Shown: positions 7,907 to 16,410 of the stretch, one piece after another
Position numbering within the stretch: position 1 is the first letter of the stretch
Layout of the letters: each line of letters starts with the position of its first letter
Notes under the pieces: generated by a model
What the model was told of the DNA's origin: nothing
The model's input: only the letters and a program-made list of their open reading frames with translations
Database searches by the model: none
From: DATEAV01 sp964575425
GTDB lineage: Bacteria > Chloroflexota > Anaerolineae > Anaerolineales > E44-bin32
DNA: 64,000 nucleotides
Assembly: GCA_964575425.1 (NCBI GenBank)
Contig: CAZNRD010000005.1
Coordinates: 1-64,000, forward strand
Reading direction: 5' to 3'
Program-made: the position numbers and the translations under genes

Positions 7907-8404
7907 ATGCCAATCCTGGATGAAACCAGCCTCGAGTTCCTCAGTCACAGCCCGGAGCAGACACAGCGCCTCGGGGTTCGGCTGGGCGAGCTGCTCCGGC
8001 CGGGCGACCTGATCTGCCTGGCAGGAGACCTGGGCTCGGGCAAGACCACGCTGGCCCAGGGGATCGCACGCGGCTGGGGAAGCCTGGATCCCGTCACCAG
8101 CCCGACCTTCGTCCTGATCAACGAGTACCGCCGCGCCGACGGTGGGCGCCTCTACCATTTCGATGCATTCCGCGTGAACACGCTGACCGAGGCCGCAGGG
8201 CTGGGGCTGAGCGAACTGCTGGACTCCGGCGGGCCGGTGGTGGTGGAATGGCCCGAGCGCGTCGAGCCACTGCTGCCGCCGGAACGGCTGTGGATTGCGC
8301 TGCACTGGGTCGATGACTCGCGACGCGGCATGCGGCTGCAGCCAACCGGGCATCGCTACGAACGCTTGCTGAAGCAGTTCCGCAAGACGGCCTTCGGAGG
8401 GTGA
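7907..8404 (+). CDS. tsaE: tRNA threonylcarbamoyladenosine biosynthesis ATPase TsaE
   Basis: A 165-residue P-loop protein with Walker A GDLGSGKTT (residues 40-48), the SPTF segment (65-68) and HFDAFR (84-89), equivalent to the conserved HxDxYR. TsaE is the ATPase of the TsaB-TsaD-TsaE complex that makes t6A37 in ANN-decoding tRNAs. The gene heads an operon with tsaB (four-base GTGA overlap), rimI and a uracil-DNA glycosylase. No ribosome-binding site is visible, in keeping with the near-leaderless promoter. tsaD is not in the window. Confidence 0.95.
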   Translation: MPILDETSLEFLSHSPEQTQRLGVRLGELLRPGDLICLAGDLGSGKTTLAQGIARGWGSLDPVTSPTFVLINEYRRADGGRLYHFDAFRVNTLTEAAGLGLSELLDSGGPVVVEWPERVEPLLPPERLWIALHWVDDSRRGMRLQPTGHRYERLLKQFRKTAFGG

Positions 8405-9072
8405 GCTTGCTGCTGGCGATTGACAGCGCCACCCGTACCATCGGGCTCGGGCTGCACGACGGCAGCCAGGTGCTGGCTGAGGTCACCTGGGTCAGCCGGG
8501 GCCATTACACGCAGGAACTCGCCCCCGAGATCGGCCTGCTGCTGCGCCGTGCTGGCGTGACGGCCGAGGCGCTGACAGCGGTGGCGGTGGCCCAGGGGCC
8601 TGGCTCCTTCAATGGGCTGCGCATCGGCATGGCTCTGGCCAAGGGCCTGGCGCTGGCGAACCGCCTGCCGCTGGTCGGGGTGCCCACCCTGGACATCCTG
8701 GCGCTCGCCCAGCCGGTGCGAGAGGGCAGCCTCCTGGCCCTCATCGAAGCCGGCCGTGGGCGATGGGCAGGTTTGTGGTACAAATCGGGCCGCAGTGGCT
8801 GGGCAGCGGAGGGCGAGGCGCGGGTCCTCACCTGGGATGAGATTGTGGTGCAGATGGAATTCCCGACGTATGTGTGCGGGGAGCTCGGCCCGCGCGAGCG
8901 CGAGTCGCTGGCTGGGAACGCCCGGGTGACCGTCGCCTCGCCCTCGCAGTGCCTGCGCCGACCCGGGTTTCTGGCTGAGCTGGCCTGGGCCCGCCTCAAA
9001 GCCGGAAAATCGGCAGACACGGCCGAGCTGACGCCTATCTACCTGAAGACAGGCCCCGAGGCTGCCGCGTGA
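8401..9072 (+). CDS. tsaB: tRNA threonylcarbamoyladenosine biosynthesis protein TsaB
   Basis: A 223-residue ASKHA-fold protein. The first strand LLLAIDSATRTIGLGL and the motif GPGSFNGLRIGMALAKGLA match the TsaB signature (GPGSFTGLRIG). TsaB has no intact ATP site and scaffolds TsaD and TsaE in t6A synthesis. It starts with GTG inside the tsaE stop region and overlaps rimI by four bases at its end, so all are translated from one message. Confidence 0.95.
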   Translation: MSLLLAIDSATRTIGLGLHDGSQVLAEVTWVSRGHYTQELAPEIGLLLRRAGVTAEALTAVAVAQGPGSFNGLRIGMALAKGLALANRLPLVGVPTLDILALAQPVREGSLLALIEAGRGRWAGLWYKSGRSGWAAEGEARVLTWDEIVVQMEFPTYVCGELGPRERESLAGNARVTVASPSQCLRRPGFLAELAWARLKAGKSADTAELTPIYLKTGPEAAA

Positions 9073-9578
9073 CCACCAGAGTTGCCGAGGTCGTCATCCG
9101 TCCTATGACGCTGGACGACCTGCCGCAAGTGTTGGAGATCGACCGGCTCTCGTTCCCGATTCCGTGGCCGGAACGGAGCTACCGCTTCGAGCTGAGCGAG
9201 AACCCGTCCTCGACGCTGTTGGTGGCGACCCGCGAAGAGTCGGGACAGACGCGCCTGGCCGGCTACGTCGGGTTCTGGTGGATCGTTGATGAGGTGCACA
9301 TCAGCACCCTGGCTGTGCATCCGCGCTTCCGCCGCCAGGGAATTGGCAGCGGGCTGCTTGAGGCGGCCCTCGGGCAGGCCGTCCTCAAGGGCGCGGATTT
9401 CGCCACGCTCGAGGTTCGGGTTTCGAACCAGGCGGCGCTCGACCTGTATCACCGGTTCGGCTTCCATGTGGTCGGCCGGCGAGCGAAGTACTACCGGGAC
9501 AACGATGAGGACGCGCTGCTGATGACGTTGACGGGACTGCGGGAGCGTCTGAGGAACGTCGCTGGAGGCGGTGGGTGA
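9069..9578 (+). CDS. rimI: Ribosomal protein bS18 alanine N-acetyltransferase-like GNAT (RimI)
   Basis: A 169-residue GNAT. It has the N-terminal IRPMTLDDLPQVLEIDRLSFP, the VHISTLAVHPRFRRQGIG acetyl-CoA loop (RRQGIG) and the NQAALDLYHRFGFHVVGRR C-terminal motif typical of RimI. RimI acetylates the N-terminus of ribosomal protein S18 and is often encoded beside tsaB, as here. GTG start overlapping tsaB. Confidence 0.88.
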   Translation: MTTRVAEVVIRPMTLDDLPQVLEIDRLSFPIPWPERSYRFELSENPSSTLLVATREESGQTRLAGYVGFWWIVDEVHISTLAVHPRFRRQGIGSGLLEAALGQAVLKGADFATLEVRVSNQAALDLYHRFGFHVVGRRAKYYRDNDEDALLMTLTGLRERLRNVAGGGG

Positions 9579-10192
9579 ATCCGGAGGAAGAGCTGCAGGC
9601 GGTGGCGCGTGAGGTGGCGGCCTGCACTCGCTGCAAGCTGCATCGCGCGCGCAAGCTGGTGGTGCCGGGCGAGGGGCCACCGCAGGCGGAGCTGATGTTC
9701 ATCGGGGAGGGCCCGGGGTTCCACGAGAACGAGCAGGGACGCCCGTTTGTGGGCGCCGCCGGTCATTTCCTCGAGGAGCTGCTGGCCGGGATCGGGCTCA
9801 CGCGGGAACAGGTCTTCATCTGCAATGTCGTCAAGTGCCGCCCGCCCGGGAATCGGGACCCGCTGCCGGAGGAGATCGAAGCCTGCGCGCCCTTCCTCGA
9901 GCGGCAGATCCGGGCCATCAGCCCGAAAGTCATCGTCACCCTCGGGCGCTACTCGATGGCTCGCTTCCTTCCAGGAGCGCGCATCAGCGCCGTGCACGGG
10001 CAGGCGCGGATGGTGAATGGAAGGCTGACTGTAGCCATGTACCATCCGGCGGCGGCGCTCCACCAGCCCACGCTGCGACGCACGGTCGAAGAAGACTTCG
10101 CTCGCCTGCCGGAAATCCTGCGGCGCGCCCAGCCTGCACCTGCGGCGGAGGAAAGCCCGCCGCAGCCTCCGCAGCAGCTCAGCTTGTTCTAG
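9575..10192 (+). CDS. Family 4 (UDGa-type) uracil-DNA glycosylase with a C-terminal clamp-binding-like motif
   Basis: A 205-residue iron-sulfur uracil-DNA glycosylase. Motif A is GEGPGFHENEQGRPFVGAAG and the C-terminal catalytic motif is YHPAAALH. Cys17, Cys20 (CTRC), Cys88 and Cys104 fit the four 4Fe-4S ligands. It removes uracil arising from cytosine deamination. After residue ~185 comes a low-complexity Pro/Ala/Glu linker, and the protein ends exactly with QLSLF, which matches the bacterial beta-clamp-binding pentapeptide. GTG start overlapping rimI by four bases. Confidence 0.92.
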   Translation: MNPEEELQAVAREVAACTRCKLHRARKLVVPGEGPPQAELMFIGEGPGFHENEQGRPFVGAAGHFLEELLAGIGLTREQVFICNVVKCRPPGNRDPLPEEIEACAPFLERQIRAISPKVIVTLGRYSMARFLPGARISAVHGQARMVNGRLTVAMYHPAAALHQPTLRRTVEEDFARLPEILRRAQPAPAAEESPPQPPQQLSLF

Positions 10193-10213
10193 TGCAGCAG
10201 TCCAGGAGCCGCG

Positions 10214-11557
10214 ATGCCGATGTCCGCTGAGGTCCCTGCCCTTCCGCCTTCAGCCCGGTCGCTGATCGATCGCTTTGCCAGCCGCGCGGCGAGCGTTGGG
10301 GTCGTCGGCCTGGGTTACGTGGGGCTGCCGCTGGCGGTCGTGATGGCGGAAGCCGGCTACATGGTTGTGGGCATCGACGCCGATGCCAGGAAAGTGGCCC
10401 GCCTATCGCGGGGCGAGAGCCATGTGGAAGACGTCCCCGCGGAGCAATTGGCCCCGCTTGTGGCGGAAGGCCGGCTGAGGGTCTCGACTTCGTTCGAGGC
10501 GTTGGCGGAGGTGAGTGGGGTGAGCGTGTGCGTCCCCACGCCGCTGCGCAAGACGGGGGACCCCGACCTTTCGTTCATCCTTTCCGCGGTTCGCTCCCTG
10601 CGTCCGGTGCTGCATCGCGAGATGGTGATCATCCTCGAGTCGACGACCTATCCAGGGACCACGCGTGAGATGGTGCTGCCGGAGATCGAGCAGACGGGGC
10701 TGAAAGTCGGCGAGGAGGTTTTCCTGGCGTTCTCGCCGGAGCGCGTCGACCCGGGGCGCAAGGACTGGACGACGGCGAACACGCCCAAGGTGCTCGGCGG
10801 CATCACGCTCGCCTGCACCGAGGTGGCGGCGGCGATGTACGCCCCGGCCATCCGGGATCTGGTGCGCGTTTCCTCGGCCGAAGTGGCCGAGATGACCAAG
10901 CTGCTGGAGAACACCTTCCGCGCCGTCAACATCGCCCTGGTCAACGAGATGGCTCTGATGTGCGAGCGGCTCGGCATCGACGTCTGGGAAGTGATCGAGG
11001 CGGCCGCGACCAAGCCTTTCGGCTTCATGAAGTTCACGCCCGGGCCGGGCCTGGGTGGCCACTGCATTCCCATCGATCCGCTCTACCTCTCGTGGAAGCT
11101 CAAGAGCGTGAAGTACACCGCCCGCTTCATTGATCTGGCGAGCGAGATCAACACGAACATGCCGCGCTACGTTGTGGGTCGGCTGCAGGATATCCTGAAC
11201 CGCGCCGGCAAGCCGCTGCGCGGCGCCCGCGTCCTGGTGCTGGGCGTGGCCTACAAGCCGGATGTCTCCGACCTGCGCGAATCGCCGGCGATCGATGTCA
11301 TCGGGCTGCTGCGCGAGAAGGGATCCGAGGTCGAATACTACGATCCGCATGTGCCGGTGCTCGACGAGGAGGGGCTGAAGCTGCAATCGGTTCCTGACCT
11401 GGGCGCCGCTGCCGCGCGCGCGGACTGCGCCGTCATCCTCACCCATCACAAAGCCATTGACTACCGCGCCGTGGCCGAGGCCGCGCCGCTGATCTTCGAC
11501 ACGCGCAACGCCATGGCAGCAGCCGGAATCCGCGAACCGAAGATCGTGAGGCTGTAG
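10214..11557 (+). CDS. wbpA: UDP-N-acetylhexosamine 6-dehydrogenase (WbpA/TviB-like)
   Basis: A 447-residue nucleotide-sugar dehydrogenase. It has the NAD-binding GLGYVG (32-37), ESTTYPGTT (142-150), the central helix with KLLENTFRAVNIALVNE and the catalytic GGHCIPIDP (Cys284), then a C-terminal UDP-binding domain with GVAYKPDVSDLRESP. The GFMKFTPGPGLGGHC form is typical of enzymes oxidising UDP-GlcNAc to UDP-GlcNAcA by two NAD-dependent steps, rather than of UDP-glucose dehydrogenase. AGGAG lies six bases before the ATG. It overlaps the following epimerase by one base, a TviB-TviC-like pair. First gene of the polysaccharide locus. Confidence 0.88.
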   Translation: MPMSAEVPALPPSARSLIDRFASRAASVGVVGLGYVGLPLAVVMAEAGYMVVGIDADARKVARLSRGESHVEDVPAEQLAPLVAEGRLRVSTSFEALAEVSGVSVCVPTPLRKTGDPDLSFILSAVRSLRPVLHREMVIILESTTYPGTTREMVLPEIEQTGLKVGEEVFLAFSPERVDPGRKDWTTANTPKVLGGITLACTEVAAAMYAPAIRDLVRVSSAEVAEMTKLLENTFRAVNIALVNEMALMCERLGIDVWEVIEAAATKPFGFMKFTPGPGLGGHCIPIDPLYLSWKLKSVKYTARFIDLASEINTNMPRYVVGRLQDILNRAGKPLRGARVLVLGVAYKPDVSDLRESPAIDVIGLLREKGSEVEYYDPHVPVLDEEGLKLQSVPDLGAAAARADCAVILTHHKAIDYRAVAEAAPLIFDTRNAMAAAGIREPKIVRL

Positions 11558-12549
11558 TGGGCCTGACTGCGCCCCGCACCTATCTAGTGACGGGAGCCGC
11601 CGGATTCATCGGCGCGCGCGTGGCCGAGGCACTGCTGGACCAGGGTCATCGCGTCGTCGGCATGGACAACCTGAACACAGCCTACGACGTCCGGCTGAAG
11701 GAGTGGCGCCTGCGACGCCTTCAGGCGCAGCCAGGTTTCGAGTTGCGCAGGGTTGACATCTCCGATCGGACGGCGTTGCGCCGTGCTTGGGGCGATGAGT
11801 CTTATGAGGCGGTGCTCAACCTGGCCGCGCGCGCGGGCGTGCGTCAGAGCGTGCGCGACCCGTGGGCGTACTATGAGTCGAACGTGATCGGCACGTTGAA
11901 CCTGCTGGAGCTGTGCCGCGAGCGGGGGGTGAGCAAGTTCGTGCAGGCCTCTACGTCCAGCCTGTACGGTGCCGTCAACCCTCGTCCGTTTCGGGAGGAA
12001 GCGGACATCAGCCGTCCCCTCTCGCCGTACGCGGCCAGCAAGGGCGCGGCCGAACTGCTGTGCCACTCCTACCACTGCCTCTACGGCCTCGATATCAGCG
12101 TGCTGCGCTACTTCACCGTCTTCGGGGCCGCGGGTCGGCCCGATATGAGCGTCTTCCGCTTTGTGCAGTGGATTGCGGAGGGTCGGCCGGTGATCGTCTA
12201 CGGCGACGGTCATCAGGAACGCGACTTCACATTCGTCGACGACATCGCCCGGGGGACGGTGGCGGCGCTGCAGCCTCTCGGATATGAGGTCATCAATCTT
12301 GGGGGAGACCGTCCCACGCCTCTGCGTTCGGTCATCGAGCAGATCGAGTCGCTGCTGGACAAGCAAGCTCGCATCGAGCACAGGCCGGCCTCGCCGGCCG
12401 ATGTCCGCGCCACATGGGCGGACGTCTCCAAGGCGCGCCGTTTGCTGGGGTGGATGCCGACGACTCGGCTTGGAACGGGCCTCAAGGCCTGCGTCGAGTG
12501 GTACCTGGCCGAACGCGGCTGGGCGCGCGAAGTAGGCACGGCGGATTGA
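11557..12549 (+). CDS. NAD-dependent nucleotide-sugar 4-epimerase
   Basis: A 330-residue extended SDR with GAAGFIG near the N-terminus, NLNTAYDVRLKEWRLRRL (a motif typical of uronate and WbpP/TviC-type 4-epimerases), STSSLYG and the catalytic YAASK. C-terminal substrate-domain motifs RDFTFVDDIARG and GGDRPTPL are present. With the dehydrogenase just upstream (one-base overlap, GTG start) the likely job is C4 epimerisation of a UDP-hexuronate or UDP-HexNAc uronate. UDP-glucose or UDP-GlcNAc epimerase activity cannot be excluded. Confidence 0.85.
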   Translation: MGLTAPRTYLVTGAAGFIGARVAEALLDQGHRVVGMDNLNTAYDVRLKEWRLRRLQAQPGFELRRVDISDRTALRRAWGDESYEAVLNLAARAGVRQSVRDPWAYYESNVIGTLNLLELCRERGVSKFVQASTSSLYGAVNPRPFREEADISRPLSPYAASKGAAELLCHSYHCLYGLDISVLRYFTVFGAAGRPDMSVFRFVQWIAEGRPVIVYGDGHQERDFTFVDDIARGTVAALQPLGYEVINLGGDRPTPLRSVIEQIESLLDKQARIEHRPASPADVRATWADVSKARRLLGWMPTTRLGTGLKACVEWYLAERGWAREVGTAD

Positions 12550-12557
12550 GGCAAGCG

Positions 12558-13928
12558 ATGCCGGGCGGCCCCTTCTCGCCGCGCCGCTGGGCGCGGCGCC
12601 TGATCGAAAACCCGCTGCTGCGGCGGGTGGTGCGCAATTCTGGCTATCTCTTCGGCGCCAACACCGCTGCCGCGCTGCTGAGCGTGGGGCAGAGCGCCCT
12701 CTCGGCACGGCTCCTCGGCGTGGCCGGGTTCGGGCTGCTGGGGGTGATCACGCAGTTCGCCACCGTGCTCAATGGGCTGACCTCGTTCCGCATGAGCCAA
12801 CTGGTGGTCAGCTACGTCAGCCAGTTCGAGGCCAAGGGTGAGACGGGGCGCGCGGCGGCGGTTTTCAAGGCGGCAGGTCTGGCCGAGATGAGCAGCTCGC
12901 TGCTGGCCTACGCGTTGGTGCTCGCGCTGGCGCCGCTGGGGGCGCGCCTGCTGGCACACGACCCGGGGACCGTGGGCCTGTTTGCCATCTACGGGCTGAT
13001 GGTGCTGGCCAACTTGATTGCCGAGAGCGCCACGGGGCTGCTGCAGGTGCTGAATCGCTTCAGCCTGCTGGCGGCGATCACGGTGGGACAGAGCGCGCTC
13101 ACGCTGGCGCTGATTGCAGTGGCCTTCGCGCTCCGCGGAGGCCTGCTGGAAGTGCTCCTGGCCTATCTGATCGGCAAGGCTGCCTGGGCCCTGTCGATAA
13201 CGGTGGCGGCCCTGTTGCAGGCGGGCCGGCGTTGGGGAAAGGGATGGTGGCGAGTGCCGCTGTCCCTGCTCAATGGGCACTGGCGCGAGTTGGGCAGCTT
13301 CGCGCTCAACACCAACCTGACGACTACCCTGAACCTGGTGACGCGCGATAGCGAACTTCTGTGGCTGAGCGCCTTCAGCACACCGGTCCAGGTGGGATAC
13401 TACAAAGTGGCCCTGGCCGTGCGCAACATCCTGGTCAATCCGGTCGATCCGCTCATCAGCACCACCTATCGCGAGGTGGCGCACGAGATTGCCAGCCGGC
13501 ATTGGGGCAACGTGCGCTACTTGCTGCGCAGCGGAAGCCTGATCTCGGCGGCCTGGACAGTGCCAACCATCCTGGGCCTGGTGGTCCTCGGGCCGTGGGC
13601 TATCTCCCTGGTCTGGGGGAGGGAATTCGTTCCGGCCTACGTCAGCCTGCTCATCCTGCTGCTCGGCGTCGGCGTGGTGAACATCTTCTACTGGAATCGT
13701 AATGTGCTGCTTCCCCTTGGCCTTCCCGGCTATCCGACGCTTGTGCATCTGGTGGCGGCGCTGGCGAAAATCGGCGGCATTTTTCTCATCGTCCCGCGCT
13801 GGGGAGCGGCTGGGATGGCTGCTCTGCTGAGCGGTTTCTACCTTGGCACCGGAGGGACGCTGGTGCTGAAGACGTTGCGCGAACTGCGGCGAGCCGAGGC
13901 ACGATCGGAGCCTGAGGTGGAGAGGTAG
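12558..13928 (+). CDS. Wzx-like lipid-linked oligosaccharide flippase
   Basis: A 456-residue polytopic protein of the polysaccharide biosynthesis/MOP superfamily. It has about 12 hydrophobic segments, with NSGYLFGANTAAALLSVGQSALSARLLGVAGFG typical of helix 1-2 in this family (positions ~26-58). The ATG at 12558 follows TGAGGC, eight bases after the epimerase stop; longer in-frame extensions overlap the epimerase and are rejected. Such proteins turn undecaprenyl-diphosphate-linked glycans across the membrane. A second, unrelated-looking flippase is at 23186-24700. Confidence 0.82.
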   Translation: MPGGPFSPRRWARRLIENPLLRRVVRNSGYLFGANTAAALLSVGQSALSARLLGVAGFGLLGVITQFATVLNGLTSFRMSQLVVSYVSQFEAKGETGRAAAVFKAAGLAEMSSSLLAYALVLALAPLGARLLAHDPGTVGLFAIYGLMVLANLIAESATGLLQVLNRFSLLAAITVGQSALTLALIAVAFALRGGLLEVLLAYLIGKAAWALSITVAALLQAGRRWGKGWWRVPLSLLNGHWRELGSFALNTNLTTTLNLVTRDSELLWLSAFSTPVQVGYYKVALAVRNILVNPVDPLISTTYREVAHEIASRHWGNVRYLLRSGSLISAAWTVPTILGLVVLGPWAISLVWGREFVPAYVSLLILLLGVGVVNIFYWNRNVLLPLGLPGYPTLVHLVAALAKIGGIFLIVPRWGAAGMAALLSGFYLGTGGTLVLKTLRELRRAEARSEPEVER

Positions 13929-13931
13929 GCC

Positions 13932-15074
13932 ATGCGCATTGCCTGCATCGCCACCTCGCGCGTGCCGTCACGCACGGCGAACTCGATCCAGGTGATGAAG
14001 GTGTGCCAGGCGATGGCTGAGCTCGGCCACGAGGTCCGCCTTTGGGTCGCCGGTAAGCGGCCGCAGTGCACCTGGGAATTGCTGGCCGAGCACTACGGCC
14101 TGAGGTGGCGATTTCCCGTCGAATGGATCGGCTATGTTCCGGTACTGCGCCGCTATGACTTCTGCCTGCTCGCCCTGCGTCGGGCGCGTGCCTGGGAGCC
14201 CGACCTGTACTACGTGTGGCCTTTGCCGGCCGCGGCGCTGGCCTCGCGCTGGGGCTGGTCCTGCGTGCTCGAAGTCCATGATCGACCGACGGGCCACCTG
14301 GGCCCGCGCTGGCTCGGGCAGTTCCTGCGCGCGCCTGGAGCCAGGCGCCTGGTGACCGTCTCCGAGGCACTGCGCCGGTGGCTCGAGGGACGCTACCGCA
14401 GGCCGCTGCAACCTCCGCTGGCCTTGGTGGCGCCGAACGGCGTCGACCTCGAGCGCTATGCCGAGGTGCCCGATCCCAGTGAGGCGCGGCAGCGGTTGGG
14501 ACTGCCGCAGAAGTTCACTGTCGGCTACACCGGACACCTGTACCCGGGGCGAGGGATAGGAATGCTGTTCGAACTTGCCCGTCGCAACCCCGACCTCCAC
14601 TTCGTGTGGGCGGGCGGGGAACCGGAGGCGGTGGAGGCATGGAGATCCCGTCTGGCGCAGCACGGCGTTGGCAATGTCACGCTGCTGGGTTTTGTTCCCA
14701 ATGAACGACTGCAGCTGGTACAGGCGGCATGCGAAGTGCTGTTGATGCCGTATGAGAAGCACATTGCCGGTAGCGGCGGTGGAGATTCGGGGGCTTCGGC
14801 AAGCCCGATGAAGGCCTTCGAGTATCTGGCTGCCGGGCGGGCGATCCTCAGCAGCGACCTGCCTGTACTGCGGGAGGTGATGAACGACGACAATGCCTTG
14901 CTCCTGCCGCCCGAGGACGTCGAGGCGTGGGACAGGGGCCTCAAAGATGTGGTGCGGGACGAGGGCCGCAGACTGGGTCTGGCGTCGCGCGCCCGGGCGG
15001 ATGCGGCGCGGTTCACCTGGGTCGAACGCGAGCGTCACATCCTGACTGGGCTGGAGGTCGGCTCTGATGGGTAG
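13932..15074 (+). CDS. GT4-family glycosyltransferase
   Basis: A 380-residue GT-B protein. The N-terminal domain opens MRIACIATSRVPSRTANSIQ and the C-terminal domain begins FTVGYTGHLYPGRGIGMLFEL. The donor-site EX7E-type region SPMKAFEYLAAGRAILSSDLPVLREV is clear. The start follows GGAGAGG and lies three bases after the flippase stop. It overlaps the next membrane-protein gene by eight bases. Donor sugar unknown. Confidence 0.85.
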   Translation: MRIACIATSRVPSRTANSIQVMKVCQAMAELGHEVRLWVAGKRPQCTWELLAEHYGLRWRFPVEWIGYVPVLRRYDFCLLALRRARAWEPDLYYVWPLPAAALASRWGWSCVLEVHDRPTGHLGPRWLGQFLRAPGARRLVTVSEALRRWLEGRYRRPLQPPLALVAPNGVDLERYAEVPDPSEARQRLGLPQKFTVGYTGHLYPGRGIGMLFELARRNPDLHFVWAGGEPEAVEAWRSRLAQHGVGNVTLLGFVPNERLQLVQAACEVLLMPYEKHIAGSGGGDSGASASPMKAFEYLAAGRAILSSDLPVLREVMNDDNALLLPPEDVEAWDRGLKDVVRDEGRRLGLASRARADAARFTWVERERHILTGLEVGSDG

Positions 15075-16410
15075 GCGCCTTGCCTGGATGGGCGAATGGT
15101 TCGGGGTGCCGGTGCGGCGCGCGGCGCTGGTCGTGACTGCAGTCGGTGTGCTGGAGCGAGTGCTTCTGTGGTTCATCTACCAGCCGATCCCCTATCCCGA
15201 CACCGGGTCCTACCAGCGCCTGGCAGGGGTGCTGCGGCAGCTAAGCTTGGAGGGCTACGATGGGACGCGCGTGCCTGGTTATCCGGCCTTCCTGGCACTG
15301 CTGGGGCAGGACCCGGGCCGGGTGTGGGTGGCGCAGATGGCGCTCGGGCTGCTCATCTCGCTGCTCCTGTTCTGGATGACCTGGAAGACCACGTCCAGCG
15401 CGAGGCTGGCAGTGGCGGCCGGGATGGCCTACAACCTCGTCCCCGGGCAGTTCCTGTTCGAAGCGAACCTGCTGACCGAGACCCTGACGACGTTCCTGGT
15501 GACCCTGAGCCTGGCCCTGATGGTGGCGCTTTGGCAGGCCTCCCCTCCGCCGCGCCGGACGGCACTTGCCTTCGCTGCCGGAGTGGCTTCCAGCCTGGCC
15601 GGACTCGTGCGTCCACTCTTCTATGTCTTCCCGGTGTGGCTGCTGCCCTTCGTAGCGCTCCGTGAGCGTGCGTGGGGATGGCGCGCACGTTTGAGCGTGG
15701 CCTTCTGCCTCGGGCCATTGCTGCTCCTGGGAGGCTGGCTGCTGTACATCCACAGAACCTACCACATGTTCGCCCCGACGACGATGGGAGGGTACAGCCT
15801 GGTGCAGCACACCGGCAACTGGTTCGAACTGCTGCCGGATGAATATGCGCCCATCCGTGACACCTACCTGCGCTACCGCGATGCCCGCATCGCCGAGCGC
15901 GGCAACCAGACGAACACGATCTGGGAGGCAATCCCGGAGCTGAGCCGGGTTTCGGGCCATGGTTTCTACGATCTATCACGTGAGCTGCAGCGTCTGTCGC
16001 TGCTGCTCATTCGGGAGCATCCGGACCGGTACCTGCGCACCGTCGTCGAAGGCTGGATCGGCTTCTGGAAAGCACCGGTGTACTGGCGGCCAGAGGCGAT
16101 GAATCCCGCTGCCGCCCGCCCCGTGTTCGCGACCTGGAGCCTCCTGGGCCGTGCGGTCTCGATCGCGGCGAACGGGGTGTTCTTGCTCATGGTCGCGGCA
16201 GCGGTGGCGAGCCGGCGAGCGCGGCAGTGGCTGGGGATCGACCGGCACGCCGTCATGGTAGGTGGGGCGGTATTGTTTACATCCATCGTGCAGACGCTGG
16301 TCGATCACGGCGACAACCCTCGATTTCTGGTACCCTTGCAGATGGCGGTGATGTACGTGGTCCTCAGGGCGGTTGCGGCCCGGAGGAGGCGCCCGGAGGC
16401 TGCGTCATGA
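15067..16410 (+). CDS. GT39-like membrane glycosyltransferase
   Basis: A 447-residue multi-spanning protein. The first loop has PYPDTGSYQRLAGVLRQ then RVPGYPAFLALLG, the PD-x-Y and (T/V)PGYP signature of GT39/PMT-2-type GT-C enzymes; LTETLTTFL in helix 4 is also typical. It overlaps its neighbours on both sides, so it sits within one operon. Probably uses a polyprenyl-phosphate sugar on the outer face of the membrane. The protein at 59077-60438 has the same signature. Confidence 0.75.
   Translation: MGRRLAWMGEWFGVPVRRAALVVTAVGVLERVLLWFIYQPIPYPDTGSYQRLAGVLRQLSLEGYDGTRVPGYPAFLALLGQDPGRVWVAQMALGLLISLLLFWMTWKTTSSARLAVAAGMAYNLVPGQFLFEANLLTETLTTFLVTLSLALMVALWQASPPPRRTALAFAAGVASSLAGLVRPLFYVFPVWLLPFVALRERAWGWRARLSVAFCLGPLLLLGGWLLYIHRTYHMFAPTTMGGYSLVQHTGNWFELLPDEYAPIRDTYLRYRDARIAERGNQTNTIWEAIPELSRVSGHGFYDLSRELQRLSLLLIREHPDRYLRTVVEGWIGFWKAPVYWRPEAMNPAAARPVFATWSLLGRAVSIAANGVFLLMVAAAVASRRARQWLGIDRHAVMVGGAVLFTSIVQTLVDHGDNPRFLVPLQMAVMYVVLRAVAARRRRPEAAS

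Noticed and set aside
12213..13748. Long open frame on the minus strand (511 codons)
   Set aside because: Antisense to the epimerase and flippase genes; Arg/Gln/His-rich composition with no recognisable domain, as expected for a high-GC shadow frame.
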